Origin: Sphingomonas sp. UBA4766
GTDB taxonomy: Bacteria; Pseudomonadota; Alphaproteobacteria; Sphingomonadales; Sphingomonadaceae
Reading direction: 5' to 3'
NCBI GenBank assembly: GCA_002403415.1
Contig: DHHS01000134.1
Coordinates: forward strand, 1-5,100
DNA length: 5,100 bases
In this document: one piece after another, positions 1 through 5,100 of the stretch
Numbering within the stretch: the first letter of the stretch is position 1
How the letters are laid out: each line of letters starts with the position of its first letter
Notes under the pieces: generated by a model
Told to the model about the DNA's origin: nothing
The model's database searches: none
Seen by the model: the letters and a program-made list of their open reading frames with translations, nothing else
Made by a program: the position numbers and the translations under genes

Positions 1-833
1 GGGTCGAAATCGGGCATGAAGCGGTAGCCGGTTTCGGGGAGCAAGAGGTGCCCGCCCTCGCCGCGCACCGCTTCGGTAATCAGGAAATTCTTGACGTCGA
101 GATTATAGAGGCAGGTCGGGTGGAATTGCATGAATTCCATGTTGGCGACGCGTGCACCCGCCCGCCATGCCATCGCAATCCCGTCCCCCGTCGCGCCGCG
201 TGGCGCAGTTGAATAAAGGTAAGTCCGCCCGGCTCCGCCTGTTGCCAGCACCGTTGCGCGCGCGGTGAACAGCTCAACCCGGCCCGAGGTGCGGTTGACG
301 GCATAAACGCCCCACACATGGCCTGATCCCGAATAGCGCTCCTCATGCTTGCCGGTCGCAAGGTCGATGGCGACCATATCGGGCACCAGCGTGATGTTCG
401 GGTGGATTTCGGCGGCGTGCTGAAGCGCTTCCTGAACCGCCCAGCCGGTCGCGTCATTGACATGGACGATACGGCGGTGGCTGTGCCCCCCCTCACGCGT
501 CAGGTGGAGCGTATTGCCGTCCATATTGAACGGCACGCCGAGTTCGACCAGCCGGGCAATCGCGCGCGGTGCGCCCTCCACGACAAATTCAACGGTGGCG
601 CGGTCGTTAAGGCCCGCGCCCGCCACCATCGTGTCGTCGATATGGCTGTCGAACGTGTCACCATCCTCCAGCACGGCGGCGATGCCCCCTTGCGCCCAGG
701 CGGTCGACCCCTCGTTCAGCCGCCCCTTGGCGAGCACCGTCACCTTGAACTGATCGGCAAGGTTGAGCGCGGCGGTAAGGCCAGCCGCGCCCGAGCCGAT
801 GATGAGAATTTCGGTGATGTGGGTCTCGGCCAA
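1..833 (-). CDS. nadB: L-aspartate oxidase, N-terminal ~277 residues (partial)
   Basis: This flavoenzyme oxidises L-aspartate to iminoaspartate, which NadA condenses with dihydroxyacetone phosphate to quinolinate in de novo NAD synthesis; it acts in the cytoplasm. The FAD-binding dinucleotide motif IIGSGAAG is at residues 11-18, followed by the family hallmark GSTAWAQGG (42-50), the substrate-site segment REGGHSHRR (113-121), ATGGAGRTY (198-205), EFMQFHPT (233-240) and TEAVRGEGG (253-261). E114 and H238 correspond to E. coli E121 and H244; the E. coli R290 equivalent would lie just beyond the left edge. The family is about 530 residues, so roughly half is present. The HSHRR and QFHPT forms favour NadB over the related succinate dehydrogenase flavoprotein. 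I chose the TTG start at 833 because AGGTGGAG sits 8 nt upstream and the FAD motif then begins at the usual distance from the N-terminus. nadA and nadC are not in the window. Confidence 0.96.
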   Translation of the reverse strand, partial: MAETHITEILIIGSGAAGLTAALNLADQFKVTVLAKGRLNEGSTAWAQGGIAAVLEDGDTFDSHIDDTMVAGAGLNDRATVEFVVEGAPRAIARLVELGVPFNMDGNTLHLTREGGHSHRRIVHVNDATGWAVQEALQHAAEIHPNITLVPDMVAIDLATGKHEERYSGSGHVWGVYAVNRTSGRVELFTARATVLATGGAGRTYLYSTAPRGATGDGIAMAWRAGARVANMEFMQFHPTCLYNLDVKNFLITEAVRGEGGHLLLPETGYRFMPDFD

Positions 834-841
834 TCTCAACT

Positions 842-849
842 CTCCACCT
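842..849 (-). promoter_or_regulatory. Shine-Dalgarno of nadB (AGGTGGAG)
   Basis: On the minus strand AGGTGGAG ends 8 nt before the TTG at 833, a good match and spacing. A second in-frame TTG at 839 is only 2 nt from it, too close, and a GTG at 875 has no such site. The site therefore decides the unusual TTG start. Confidence 0.7.
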
Positions 850-937
850 GATTTCCCTGTGCGGCGGATGCCCACCAGCCAAGCATTGTCCGTCTGGAAG
901 CATGTGATACCGAACGCAAGTCACTGCGCATCGTTCA

Positions 938-966
938 TTGCGGTTCTGTTGGGCGTCCATTAGCCT
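938..966 (+). promoter_or_regulatory. Weak candidate promoter for the HExxH gene
   Basis: TTGCGG (938-943) and TAGCCT (961-966) are separated by exactly 17 nt. Each hexamer matches the sigma-70 consensus at only about three positions. The start point would fall around 973, so the mRNA would begin almost at the ATG at 976. No Shine-Dalgarno precedes that ATG, which fits a leaderless transcript. This is inference from spacing only. Confidence 0.25.
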
Positions 967-975
967 CGCCTCACG

Positions 976-1947
976 ATGCTATTTGCTTTTGCCGCAACGC
1001 TTGCTGCTGCCAATCCCGCGCTGCCGCCGGCCGGTGTGCGCGCCATGATTCGCGACGCGAAAGCGCTTGTGCAGCGCCAGGGTAGCGCGGTTTGGCCGGG
1101 GTTTGATACCATCCCGTTTCACATGATTTTGGTGACGGCGGATGCCGATATCCTGTTCTGCAACGGCCCTGTAGATGGCTTTCGCGCGATTGGCACCGAC
1201 CCGATCAGCGGCTGCACCGTCCAGACGCGCAAGCGCTTGTTTGATCTCGATTTGTCCGCAAGCTTTCCGGTCGGCGATGAGCTGTCGATGATTGTAATCG
1301 GCATGCCCAAGGCACTTGGGCTCACCAGGAATGACTGGGTTTTGACGCTCGCGCATGAGGCTTTTCATCAATATCAGAGTCGTTTGCCTGATTATGCCGC
1401 GAAGGTGGACGAATTGGGGCTGGCGTCGTCGGCCGCCAACGGATCGTGGATGCTCGATTATCCCTTCCCCTATGCTGATCCTGCGCTGGGTGCCGCCGTC
1501 GAAGCCATGGCGACAGCGGGGCTCGCGTTTCTGGAAGCCCGGACCCCCGCTTTGCGTCAAGTAGCGATTGGTCATTACATCGACGCTAGGCGGCGCGCGA
1601 TGTCGGCGGTTAAGCCGGTTCAGTGGCGCTATTATGAGTTCCAGATCGGGCAGGAAGGGGTCGCCCGCTGGACCGAATGGGCCCTGGCGGAGGCGGGATC
1701 GCGCCGTAATCCGGGGCTGGCAACGGCGGCGAAGGAACGGCGGCTTTCGCTGATCGCCAGCCTGCGCTCGATCCGTCAGCAAGGGGTGCGCGTGTGGAAG
1801 CGCGGTGCGTTCTATGAACTGGGCTCGGTGGAGTGTCATATGCTTGTGGCCATGGGACTGCCGTGGCGTGAAACCTATACCGCATCCCCTTTCGCGTTCG
1901 GCGTGGCGCTTGAGCGTGCCTGCATACGCGCCGGGTGCGGGGGTTAA
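976..1947 (+). CDS. Putative exported HExxH zinc metallopeptidase-like protein, unknown family
   Basis: This 323-residue protein is not one I recognise by name. A short hydrophobic N-terminus (about residues 1-19, rich in Ala, Leu and Phe, with no Lys or Arg before it) looks like a signal peptide with an atypical n-region. LAHEAFHQYQ at 125-134 contains a full HExxH motif (H127, E128, H131) preceded by hydrophobic residues, as in zinc peptidases. About 100 residues later QEGVARWTE (226-234) resembles the segment of gluzincins that supplies a glutamate third ligand; E227 is my candidate. WMLDYPFPY (158-166) may line the cleft. Five cysteines (62, 80, 287, 316, 321) could form disulfides if exported. 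An in-frame stop at 961 makes ATG 976 the earliest possible start; no Shine-Dalgarno precedes it. Neighbours face away (nadB) or converge (ABC ATPase), so it is probably transcribed alone. Peptidase activity is inferred from motifs; a non-catalytic relative is possible. Confidence 0.85.
   Translation: MLFAFAATLAAANPALPPAGVRAMIRDAKALVQRQGSAVWPGFDTIPFHMILVTADADILFCNGPVDGFRAIGTDPISGCTVQTRKRLFDLDLSASFPVGDELSMIVIGMPKALGLTRNDWVLTLAHEAFHQYQSRLPDYAAKVDELGLASSAANGSWMLDYPFPYADPALGAAVEAMATAGLAFLEARTPALRQVAIGHYIDARRRAMSAVKPVQWRYYEFQIGQEGVARWTEWALAEAGSRRNPGLATAAKERRLSLIASLRSIRQQGVRVWKRGAFYELGSVECHMLVAMGLPWRETYTASPFAFGVALERACIRAGCGG
1944..1947. other. Overlapping stop codons of convergent genes (TTAA)
   Basis: The plus-strand TAA at 1945-1947 and the minus-strand TAA at 1944-1946 share the palindrome TTAA, so the two genes meet tail to tail with no spacer. 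The surrounding bases contain two overlapping palindromes, GGTTAACC (1942-1949) and AACCGGTT (1946-1953). No hairpin followed by a T-run is visible, so each transcript probably extends into the opposite gene. Confidence 0.85.
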
Positions 1948-2906
1948 CCGGTTGCTGACCCCCGCGTCAGGTTGAGGAACACATCCTCCAGATCGGCCTC
2001 GCGCGTTGACACGTCGACAATCCCGAGCCCTGCCGCCTGCACCGCGGCGAGCACTTGCCCTGCATTCACCCGGTCTTTCTGATAGGTGATCGACAGCACC
2101 CGGTCGCCCTTCAGCGCGATCTTGTGGAACGGGGCGCCATGGGGCACCTCGCCCACGTCGCGGTCGACCGTCACCTCAACCAGCTTTTCGGTCGCCATGC
2201 CGACCAGCGCGCGCGTCGGTTCATTCGCGATCAGCTTGCCATGATTGATAATCGCGATCCGGTCGCACAGCTCCTCGGCTTCCTCCAGATAGTGCGTCGT
2301 CAGCACCACTGTCACTCCGCCTGCGTTCAGCTCGCGCACATAAGCCCAAAGTTGCTGACGAAGCTGAATATCGACGCCCGCCGTCGGCTCGTCGAGGACC
2401 AGCACGGGTGGTGCGTGGACCATCGCTTTTGCCACCATCAACCGCCGCTTCATGCCGCCGGACAGCGTGCGCGAATAGGCGCGGGCCTTATCCTCCAGAT
2501 GCACTGCGCGCAGCAGCTCCATCGACCGGCGCTGAGCCTTGGGCACGCCATAGAGCCCGGCCTGTATCTCCAGCGTCTCGACGGGGGTGAAAAACGGGTC
2601 GAACAGAATTTCCTGATTGACGATTCCGATCGACGCCTTTGCGTTGCGCGGGTGCGCGTCGATGTCAAAGCCCCAGATCGACGCGGTGCCGGCGGTCTTG
2701 TTCACGAGGCCGGCAAGGATGTTGATGAGGGTCGATTTGCCCGCGCCGTTTGGCCCGAGCAACCCGAAGATTTGCCCGCGCGGCACCTCGAAACTGACAT
2801 CGTCCAGCGCGCGCTTGCCCCCGGCATAAGTCTTGCTGAGGCGATTGATGGAGATTGCGGGCTCGGTCATCGGCATAGGCTTAAGCTGAAGGGGCGGCAT
2901 CGCCAA
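1944..2906 (-). CDS. ABC-2-type transporter ATP-binding protein, YadG-like
   Basis: This is the cytoplasmic ATPase of an ABC exporter. Numbered from the furthest start, Walker A GPNGAGKST is at 51-59, the Q-loop glutamine at 98, the signature LSGGM at 148-152, Walker B VLVLDEPTAGVD at 168-179 with catalytic E173, and the H-loop histidine at 205. The run from the signature through Walker B, including MKRRLM and TAGVDI, closely resembles E. coli YadG, an ATPase of unknown substrate. The C-terminal ~90 residues end in ADLEDVFLNLT, typical of this subgroup. TTG 2906, ATG 2900, ATG 2876 and ATG 2870 are all possible starts; none has a clear Shine-Dalgarno. ATG 2870 gives 308 residues beginning MTEPAISI, the same length as YadG, and is my preference for the true start. 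It lies downstream of the GxW periplasmic gene in a likely two-gene operon. No permease gene adjoins it. Confidence 0.95.
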   Translation of the reverse strand: MAMPPLQLKPMPMTEPAISINRLSKTYAGGKRALDDVSFEVPRGQIFGLLGPNGAGKSTLINILAGLVNKTAGTASIWGFDIDAHPRNAKASIGIVNQEILFDPFFTPVETLEIQAGLYGVPKAQRRSMELLRAVHLEDKARAYSRTLSGGMKRRLMVAKAMVHAPPVLVLDEPTAGVDIQLRQQLWAYVRELNAGGVTVVLTTHYLEEAEELCDRIAIINHGKLIANEPTRALVGMATEKLVEVTVDRDVGEVPHGAPFHKIALKGDRVLSITYQKDRVNAGQVLAAVQAAGLGIVDVSTREADLEDVFLNLTRGSATG

Positions 2907-2919
2907 TCGCTTTTTGGCG
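2901..2919 (-). other. Small inverted repeat at the ABC gene 5' end
   Basis: CGCCAA (2901-2906) and TTGGCG (2914-2919) are inverted repeats around a 7-nt loop. They lie between the stop of the periplasmic gene (2926) and the ATG at 2900, and include the TTG at 2906. In mRNA this would be a 6-bp hairpin beside the more upstream ABC starts, which is another mild argument for starting at 2876 or 2870. It lacks a T-run and is not a terminator. Chance is possible. Confidence 0.3.
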
Positions 2920-2925
2920 CCGACG

Positions 2926-3501
2926 CTATTGCCGCGTCAAAGTGGTGCGGTTGCGCACAAGCCAAGTTTCGCCGGTGTCATCCAGGAAATCGACTTCCTT
3001 CACCGTCACGAGAGTCGTGCCGTCGCGGCGGGTGGTTTCGCGGATGTGTGCCGGGCGGTTGTCGTCGCTGCCATCGCGCATTTCCTCGATCGTCCAGCGA
3101 TCTGCCGCCTCGGCGCGGGCGAGGCGAAGCGTGGCTGTCGTCAGCTCGGCCTCGCGGCCCTTGCGAAAGCTGACACTTTGCTCGCGGTTGGTGCCGGGGT
3201 CGAACAGCGCGGCCGTGGTGATGGTGACGATCCCCGTTTTCGGCCCGTCGTCGAAATCGGCATGGCGGATGAGCGTGACGCCGTCACCCATCATCTCGAC
3301 CCGCACGGTGACGGGCAAGCCGAACCAGCGGTCAGCCTGATAATCGCGATACTCAAGCTTGCCCGTCCACGCCCCGGCAAGCCCGGCACGAATGCTTGTG
3401 AGCGTGACGGGTGCGCTGGCCGCCGGGGTCTCGGCGGCGGGAGCCGGGGCAGCGGCGAGGAGCAGGGCCAAGAGGGTAAGCGTCATCGTGCGCGATCCCA
3501 T
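2926..3501 (-). CDS. Putative periplasmic protein with lipocalin-like GxW segment
   Basis: No named family is recognised. From ATG 3501 the protein has 191 residues. Residues 1-22 form a classic signal peptide: MGSRT n-region, a Leu/Ala core and a signal peptidase I site near APA-AE. There is no lipobox cysteine, so it is probably soluble in the periplasm. The mature part has LAGAWTGKLEYRDY just after cleavage, then alternating hydrophobic and polar stretches (for example TVRVEMM, GIVTITTAALF, TTLVTVKEVDF, WLVRNRTTL), suggesting a beta-barrel or sandwich. The GxW near the N-terminus and an Arg near the C-terminus resemble lipocalin-type signatures, a fold-level guess only. ATG 3486 would also leave a signal peptide. 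ATG 3540 has a better ribosome site (AGGTGG, 7 nt away) but adds an N-terminus with ATA and GCA codons unlike the rest. The ABC gene follows about 20-55 bp downstream, depending on its start. Confidence 0.84.
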   Translation of the reverse strand: MGSRTMTLTLLALLLAAAPAPAAETPAASAPVTLTSIRAGLAGAWTGKLEYRDYQADRWFGLPVTVRVEMMGDGVTLIRHADFDDGPKTGIVTITTAALFDPGTNREQSVSFRKGREAELTTATLRLARAEAADRWTIEEMRDGSDDNRPAHIRETTRRDGTTLVTVKEVDFLDDTGETWLVRNRTTLTRQ

Positions 3502-3538
3502 GTTGCTGAACGGCACCGCGATTGCTATCGGATCGATC
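3502..3538. promoter_or_regulatory. Compact divergent start region
   Basis: Only 37 bp separate the preferred start of the leftward periplasmic gene (3501) from the start of the rightward zinc-finger gene (3539). For the rightward gene TTGCTG (3503-3508) and TATCGG (3526-3531) are 17 nt apart and would start transcription at about 3538-3539, again leaderless. The leftward promoter must then lie inside the zinc-finger gene, so the two transcription units probably overlap or compete. The hexamer matches are weak. Confidence 0.3.
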
Positions 3539-3754
3539 ATGATTCCGCCACCTGAAACCACGCGCGTTGCCAGCGCCCGCGTTGCCTGCGACGGGGCCCA
3601 TGCCGGCATCCCGGCTGCACTCGGCCATCCGCGCGTCTTTCTGGAGATTGATGAACGCGGTTTTGTCGATTGCGGCTATTGCGACAGGCGCTTCATCCTG
3701 ATCGGCGGGCCAGCCGATCTTGTGGGCGACGTGACGACTGGCGCTAACGCCTGA
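3539..3754 (+). CDS. Zinc-finger protein, zf-CHCC family (NDUFS6-like)
   Basis: This 71-residue protein carries the complete zf-CHCC pattern: C17, H30 in GHPRVFLEI, and C45 and C48 in DCGYCDRRF, spaced C-x12-H-x14-C-x2-C. The same domain forms the zinc-binding end of mitochondrial complex I subunit NDUFS6, and stand-alone alphaproteobacterial versions are regarded as its bacterial counterparts. A role in complex I assembly or stability is therefore likely, although no nuo genes are here. The frame stays open upstream as far as 3359, but that part lies opposite the periplasmic gene, and the usual short leader before the first cysteine supports ATG 3539 (start MIPPPETTRV). A weak GGA lies 6 nt before it. 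tldD begins 18 bp after the stop, so the two are probably co-transcribed. Confidence 0.93.
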   Translation: MIPPPETTRVASARVACDGAHAGIPAALGHPRVFLEIDERGFVDCGYCDRRFILIGGPADLVGDVTTGANA

Positions 3755-3760
3755 GCCGCT

Positions 3761-3766
3761 TATAGT
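3761..3766 (+). promoter_or_regulatory. Possible -10 element for tldD (TATAGT)
   Basis: TATAGT matches the TATAAT consensus at five of six positions. It ends 6 nt before the tldD ATG, so initiation would fall on or next to the start codon. No good -35 hexamer is present 16-18 nt upstream. The GGGCGG touching the ATG is too close to act as a ribosome site. It may supplement read-through from the zinc-finger gene. Confidence 0.25.
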
Positions 3767-3772
3767 GGGCGG

Positions 3773-5100
3773 ATGACCGAACATTCCGACCCCCGCGCCT
3801 TTCTCTATACCGCTGATCTTGATCCCGCTGCGGCGCAAGCGATTACCGCCCGGGCGCTGGCGCGGGCCGATGATGGCGAGCTTTACCTGCAATATAAGCG
3901 CAGCGAAGCCTTTGGCTTCGACGATGGGCGGCTGAAGACTGCGAGTTTCGATACCCATTCCGGCTTTGGCCTGCGGGCGGTGGCGGGGGAGACGACCGCC
4001 TTTGCCCATGCCACTGAACTGAGCGCCGCCGCCCTTGGCCGCGCGGCGGAGACGATGGCGCTGATCGACCCGTCCGCTGCGGCCAAAGCGCCGCCCCCGC
4101 GCGCGACCAATCGCCATCTCTATACCGCTGCCGATCCGCTTGCGCTGATGCCGTTTGCCGACAAAGTGGCGCTGTGCCAGACGATTGATGCCGCCGCGCG
4201 CGCGCGTGATCCGCGCGTCGTGCAAGTGTCGGTGGCGTTGTCGGGATCGTGGAGCGTGGTTGAGATCGTCCGCGCCGACGGCTTTGTCGCGACCGATGTC
4301 CGCCCGCTGGTGCGCCTGAACGTATCGATCGTGGTAGAGGCGAATGGGCGGCGCGAAACCGGCAGTTTCGGCATTGGCGGCCGGTATCTGTATGACCGCA
4401 TTACCAGCCCGGAGGTTTGGAACCGCGCAATCGACGAAGCGCTGGCGCAGGCGCTCGTGAACCTTGAATCGGTCGCGGCCCCTGCGGGCGAGATGACGGT
4501 CCTGCTCGGCCCCGGCTGGCCGGGCATTCTGCTGCACGAAGCGATCGGTCACGGGCTGGAGGGGGATTTCAACCGAAAGGGCACCAGCGCGTTCTCCGGC
4601 CGCGTGGGCGAACGGGTGGCAGCCCCCGGCGTGACGGTGGTTGATGACGGGTCGCTGAACGATCGGCGCGGGTCGCTGTCGATTGATGATGAGGGCACGC
4701 CGACACAGGAAAACATCCTGATCGAGGACGGCATTTTGAAGGGCTATATTCAGGACCGGCTGAACGCCCGGCTGATGGGCGTTGCCCCCACTGGCAATGG
4801 GCGGCGCGAAAGTTTTGCCCATGCGCCAATGCCGCGCATGACCAACACTTTTATGCGCGGTGGGCGTGACAATCCCGCCGAGCTGCTGGCGCGCGTGAAA
4901 AAAGGGATCTTCGCCAAATCCTTTGGCGGCGGGCAAGTGGACATCGTGTCGGGCAAGTTCGTCTTTTCCTGCACCGAGGCGTATCAGGTGGAGAATGGTC
5001 GCATCGGCGCGCCGATTAAGGGCGCGACGCTGATCGGCGATGGCCCGAGCGTGCTCACCCGCGTGATCGGCATCGGCGACGACTTCGCGCTCGACGAAGG
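3773..5100 (+). CDS. tldD: Metalloprotease TldD, N-terminal ~442 residues (partial)
   Basis: TldD is the catalytic half of the cytoplasmic TldD/TldE (PmbA) heterodimeric zinc protease, which degrades unfolded peptides; in E. coli it processes microcin B17 and degrades the antitoxin CcdA. The family motif HExxxH is intact as HEAIGH at residues 255-260 within ILLHEAIGHGLEGDFNRKG-type sequence. A cysteine in FVFSCTEAYQV (C400) fits the third zinc ligand of the family. Other family segments are GSFGIGGRY (about 197-205), VTVVDDGSL, DDEGTPTQ, GRRESFAHAPMPRMTNT and GGGQVDIVSGKF. E. coli TldD is about 480 residues, so only some 35-40 C-terminal residues are missing at the right edge. The start at ATG 3773 gives an N-terminus of normal length. 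It follows the zf-CHCC gene by 18 bp. TldE/pmbA is not in the window and in many genomes is not adjacent. No frameshift or missing key residue is seen. Confidence 0.97.
   Translation, partial: MTEHSDPRAFLYTADLDPAAAQAITARALARADDGELYLQYKRSEAFGFDDGRLKTASFDTHSGFGLRAVAGETTAFAHATELSAAALGRAAETMALIDPSAAAKAPPPRATNRHLYTAADPLALMPFADKVALCQTIDAAARARDPRVVQVSVALSGSWSVVEIVRADGFVATDVRPLVRLNVSIVVEANGRRETGSFGIGGRYLYDRITSPEVWNRAIDEALAQALVNLESVAAPAGEMTVLLGPGWPGILLHEAIGHGLEGDFNRKGTSAFSGRVGERVAAPGVTVVDDGSLNDRRGSLSIDDEGTPTQENILIEDGILKGYIQDRLNARLMGVAPTGNGRRESFAHAPMPRMTNTFMRGGRDNPAELLARVKKGIFAKSFGGGQVDIVSGKFVFSCTEAYQVENGRIGAPIKGATLIGDGPSVLTRVIGIGDDFALDE

Larger units (their letters stand above)
834..975. other. Divergent intergenic region between nadB and the HExxH gene
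   Basis: This 142-bp spacer must hold the promoters of both flanking genes, which point away from each other. It contains the nadB Shine-Dalgarno and a weak candidate promoter for the rightward gene. I see no RNA gene, riboswitch-like folding or convincing operator palindrome, and no ORF here that looks like a real gene. A strong nadB promoter is not obvious by eye. Confidence 0.6.

Noticed and set aside
345..851. 168-codon open frame on the plus strand opposite nadB
   Set aside because: It is antisense to clear NadB sequence and its product has no recognisable feature.
763..963. 66-codon open frame upstream of the HExxH gene
   Set aside because: It overlaps the 5' end of nadB, has no motif, and ends before 976 in the same frame as nothing recognisable.
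979..1839. 286-codon open frame on the minus strand opposite the HExxH gene
   Set aside because: The plus-strand frame has a signal peptide and a coherent HExxH motif; the antisense frame is Arg/Gln/His-rich without structure.
2055..3173. 372-codon open frame on the plus strand across the ABC and periplasmic genes
   Set aside because: It is antisense to two well-supported genes and has low-complexity composition with no motifs.
3359..3538. 60-residue N-terminal extension of the zinc-finger protein
   Set aside because: This part is antisense to the periplasmic gene, is Ala/Arg/Gly-rich, and would be unusual for the short zf-CHCC family; ATG 3539 is better.
1354..4552. A zinc-related gene cluster (HExxH protein, zf-CHCC and TldD in one window)
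   Set aside because: The genes are in different transcription units and zinc proteins are common; no zinc transporter or Zur-like operator is visible, so I treat it as coincidence.
3353..4936. 527-codon open frame on the minus strand opposite tldD
   Set aside because: Its translation is rich in Arg, His and Gly with no recognisable domain, and it lies antisense to an intact, motif-complete tldD. It is a GC-rich shadow frame.

Overview
The window is GC-rich, gene-dense bacterial chromosome. Protein style, gene content (a stand-alone CHCC zinc-finger protein of the NDUFS6 type, TldD, NadB) and tight gene packing suggest an alphaproteobacterium, most likely a sphingomonad-like lineage. That assignment is inference from resemblance, not a database match. 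I see no rRNA, tRNA, CRISPR array, insertion sequence, phage gene or long repeat.

Layout, left to right. (1) Positions 1-833, minus strand: the N-terminal half of L-aspartate oxidase (nadB), running off the left edge. It starts at a TTG with a good Shine-Dalgarno. (2) 834-975: a 142-bp divergent intergenic region. (3) 976-1947, plus: a probable exported protein of unknown family with an HExxH zinc-peptidase motif and a downstream EGxAxxxE motif. (4) 1944-2906, minus: an ABC-2-type ATPase very like E. coli YadG, whose stop codon overlaps that of the previous gene. (5) 2926-3501, minus: a probable periplasmic protein with a signal peptide and a lipocalin-like GxW segment, just upstream of the ABC gene and probably co-transcribed with it. 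(6) 3539-3754, plus: a 71-residue zf-CHCC protein, divergent from gene 5 with only about 37 bp between starts. (7) 3773-5100, plus: the first ~442 codons of the TldD metalloprotease, 18 bp after the zinc-finger gene and running off the right edge.

The genes form at least four transcription units: nadB leftward; the putative metallopeptidase alone; the periplasmic protein plus ABC ATPase leftward; and zf-CHCC plus tldD rightward. Most are recognisable housekeeping genes (NAD synthesis, respiratory complex I-linked zinc finger, TldD/TldE proteolysis). The two poorly described genes are the exported HExxH protein and the GxW periplasmic protein.

I did not find convincing evidence for a new multi-gene system. 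The best leads are the uncharacterised HExxH protein, the YadG-like ATPase with no permease beside it, the extremely compact divergent start region around 3540, and a recurrent arrangement of -10-like hexamers 6-9 nt before ATG codons that lack Shine-Dalgarno sequences, which would fit leaderless mRNAs.
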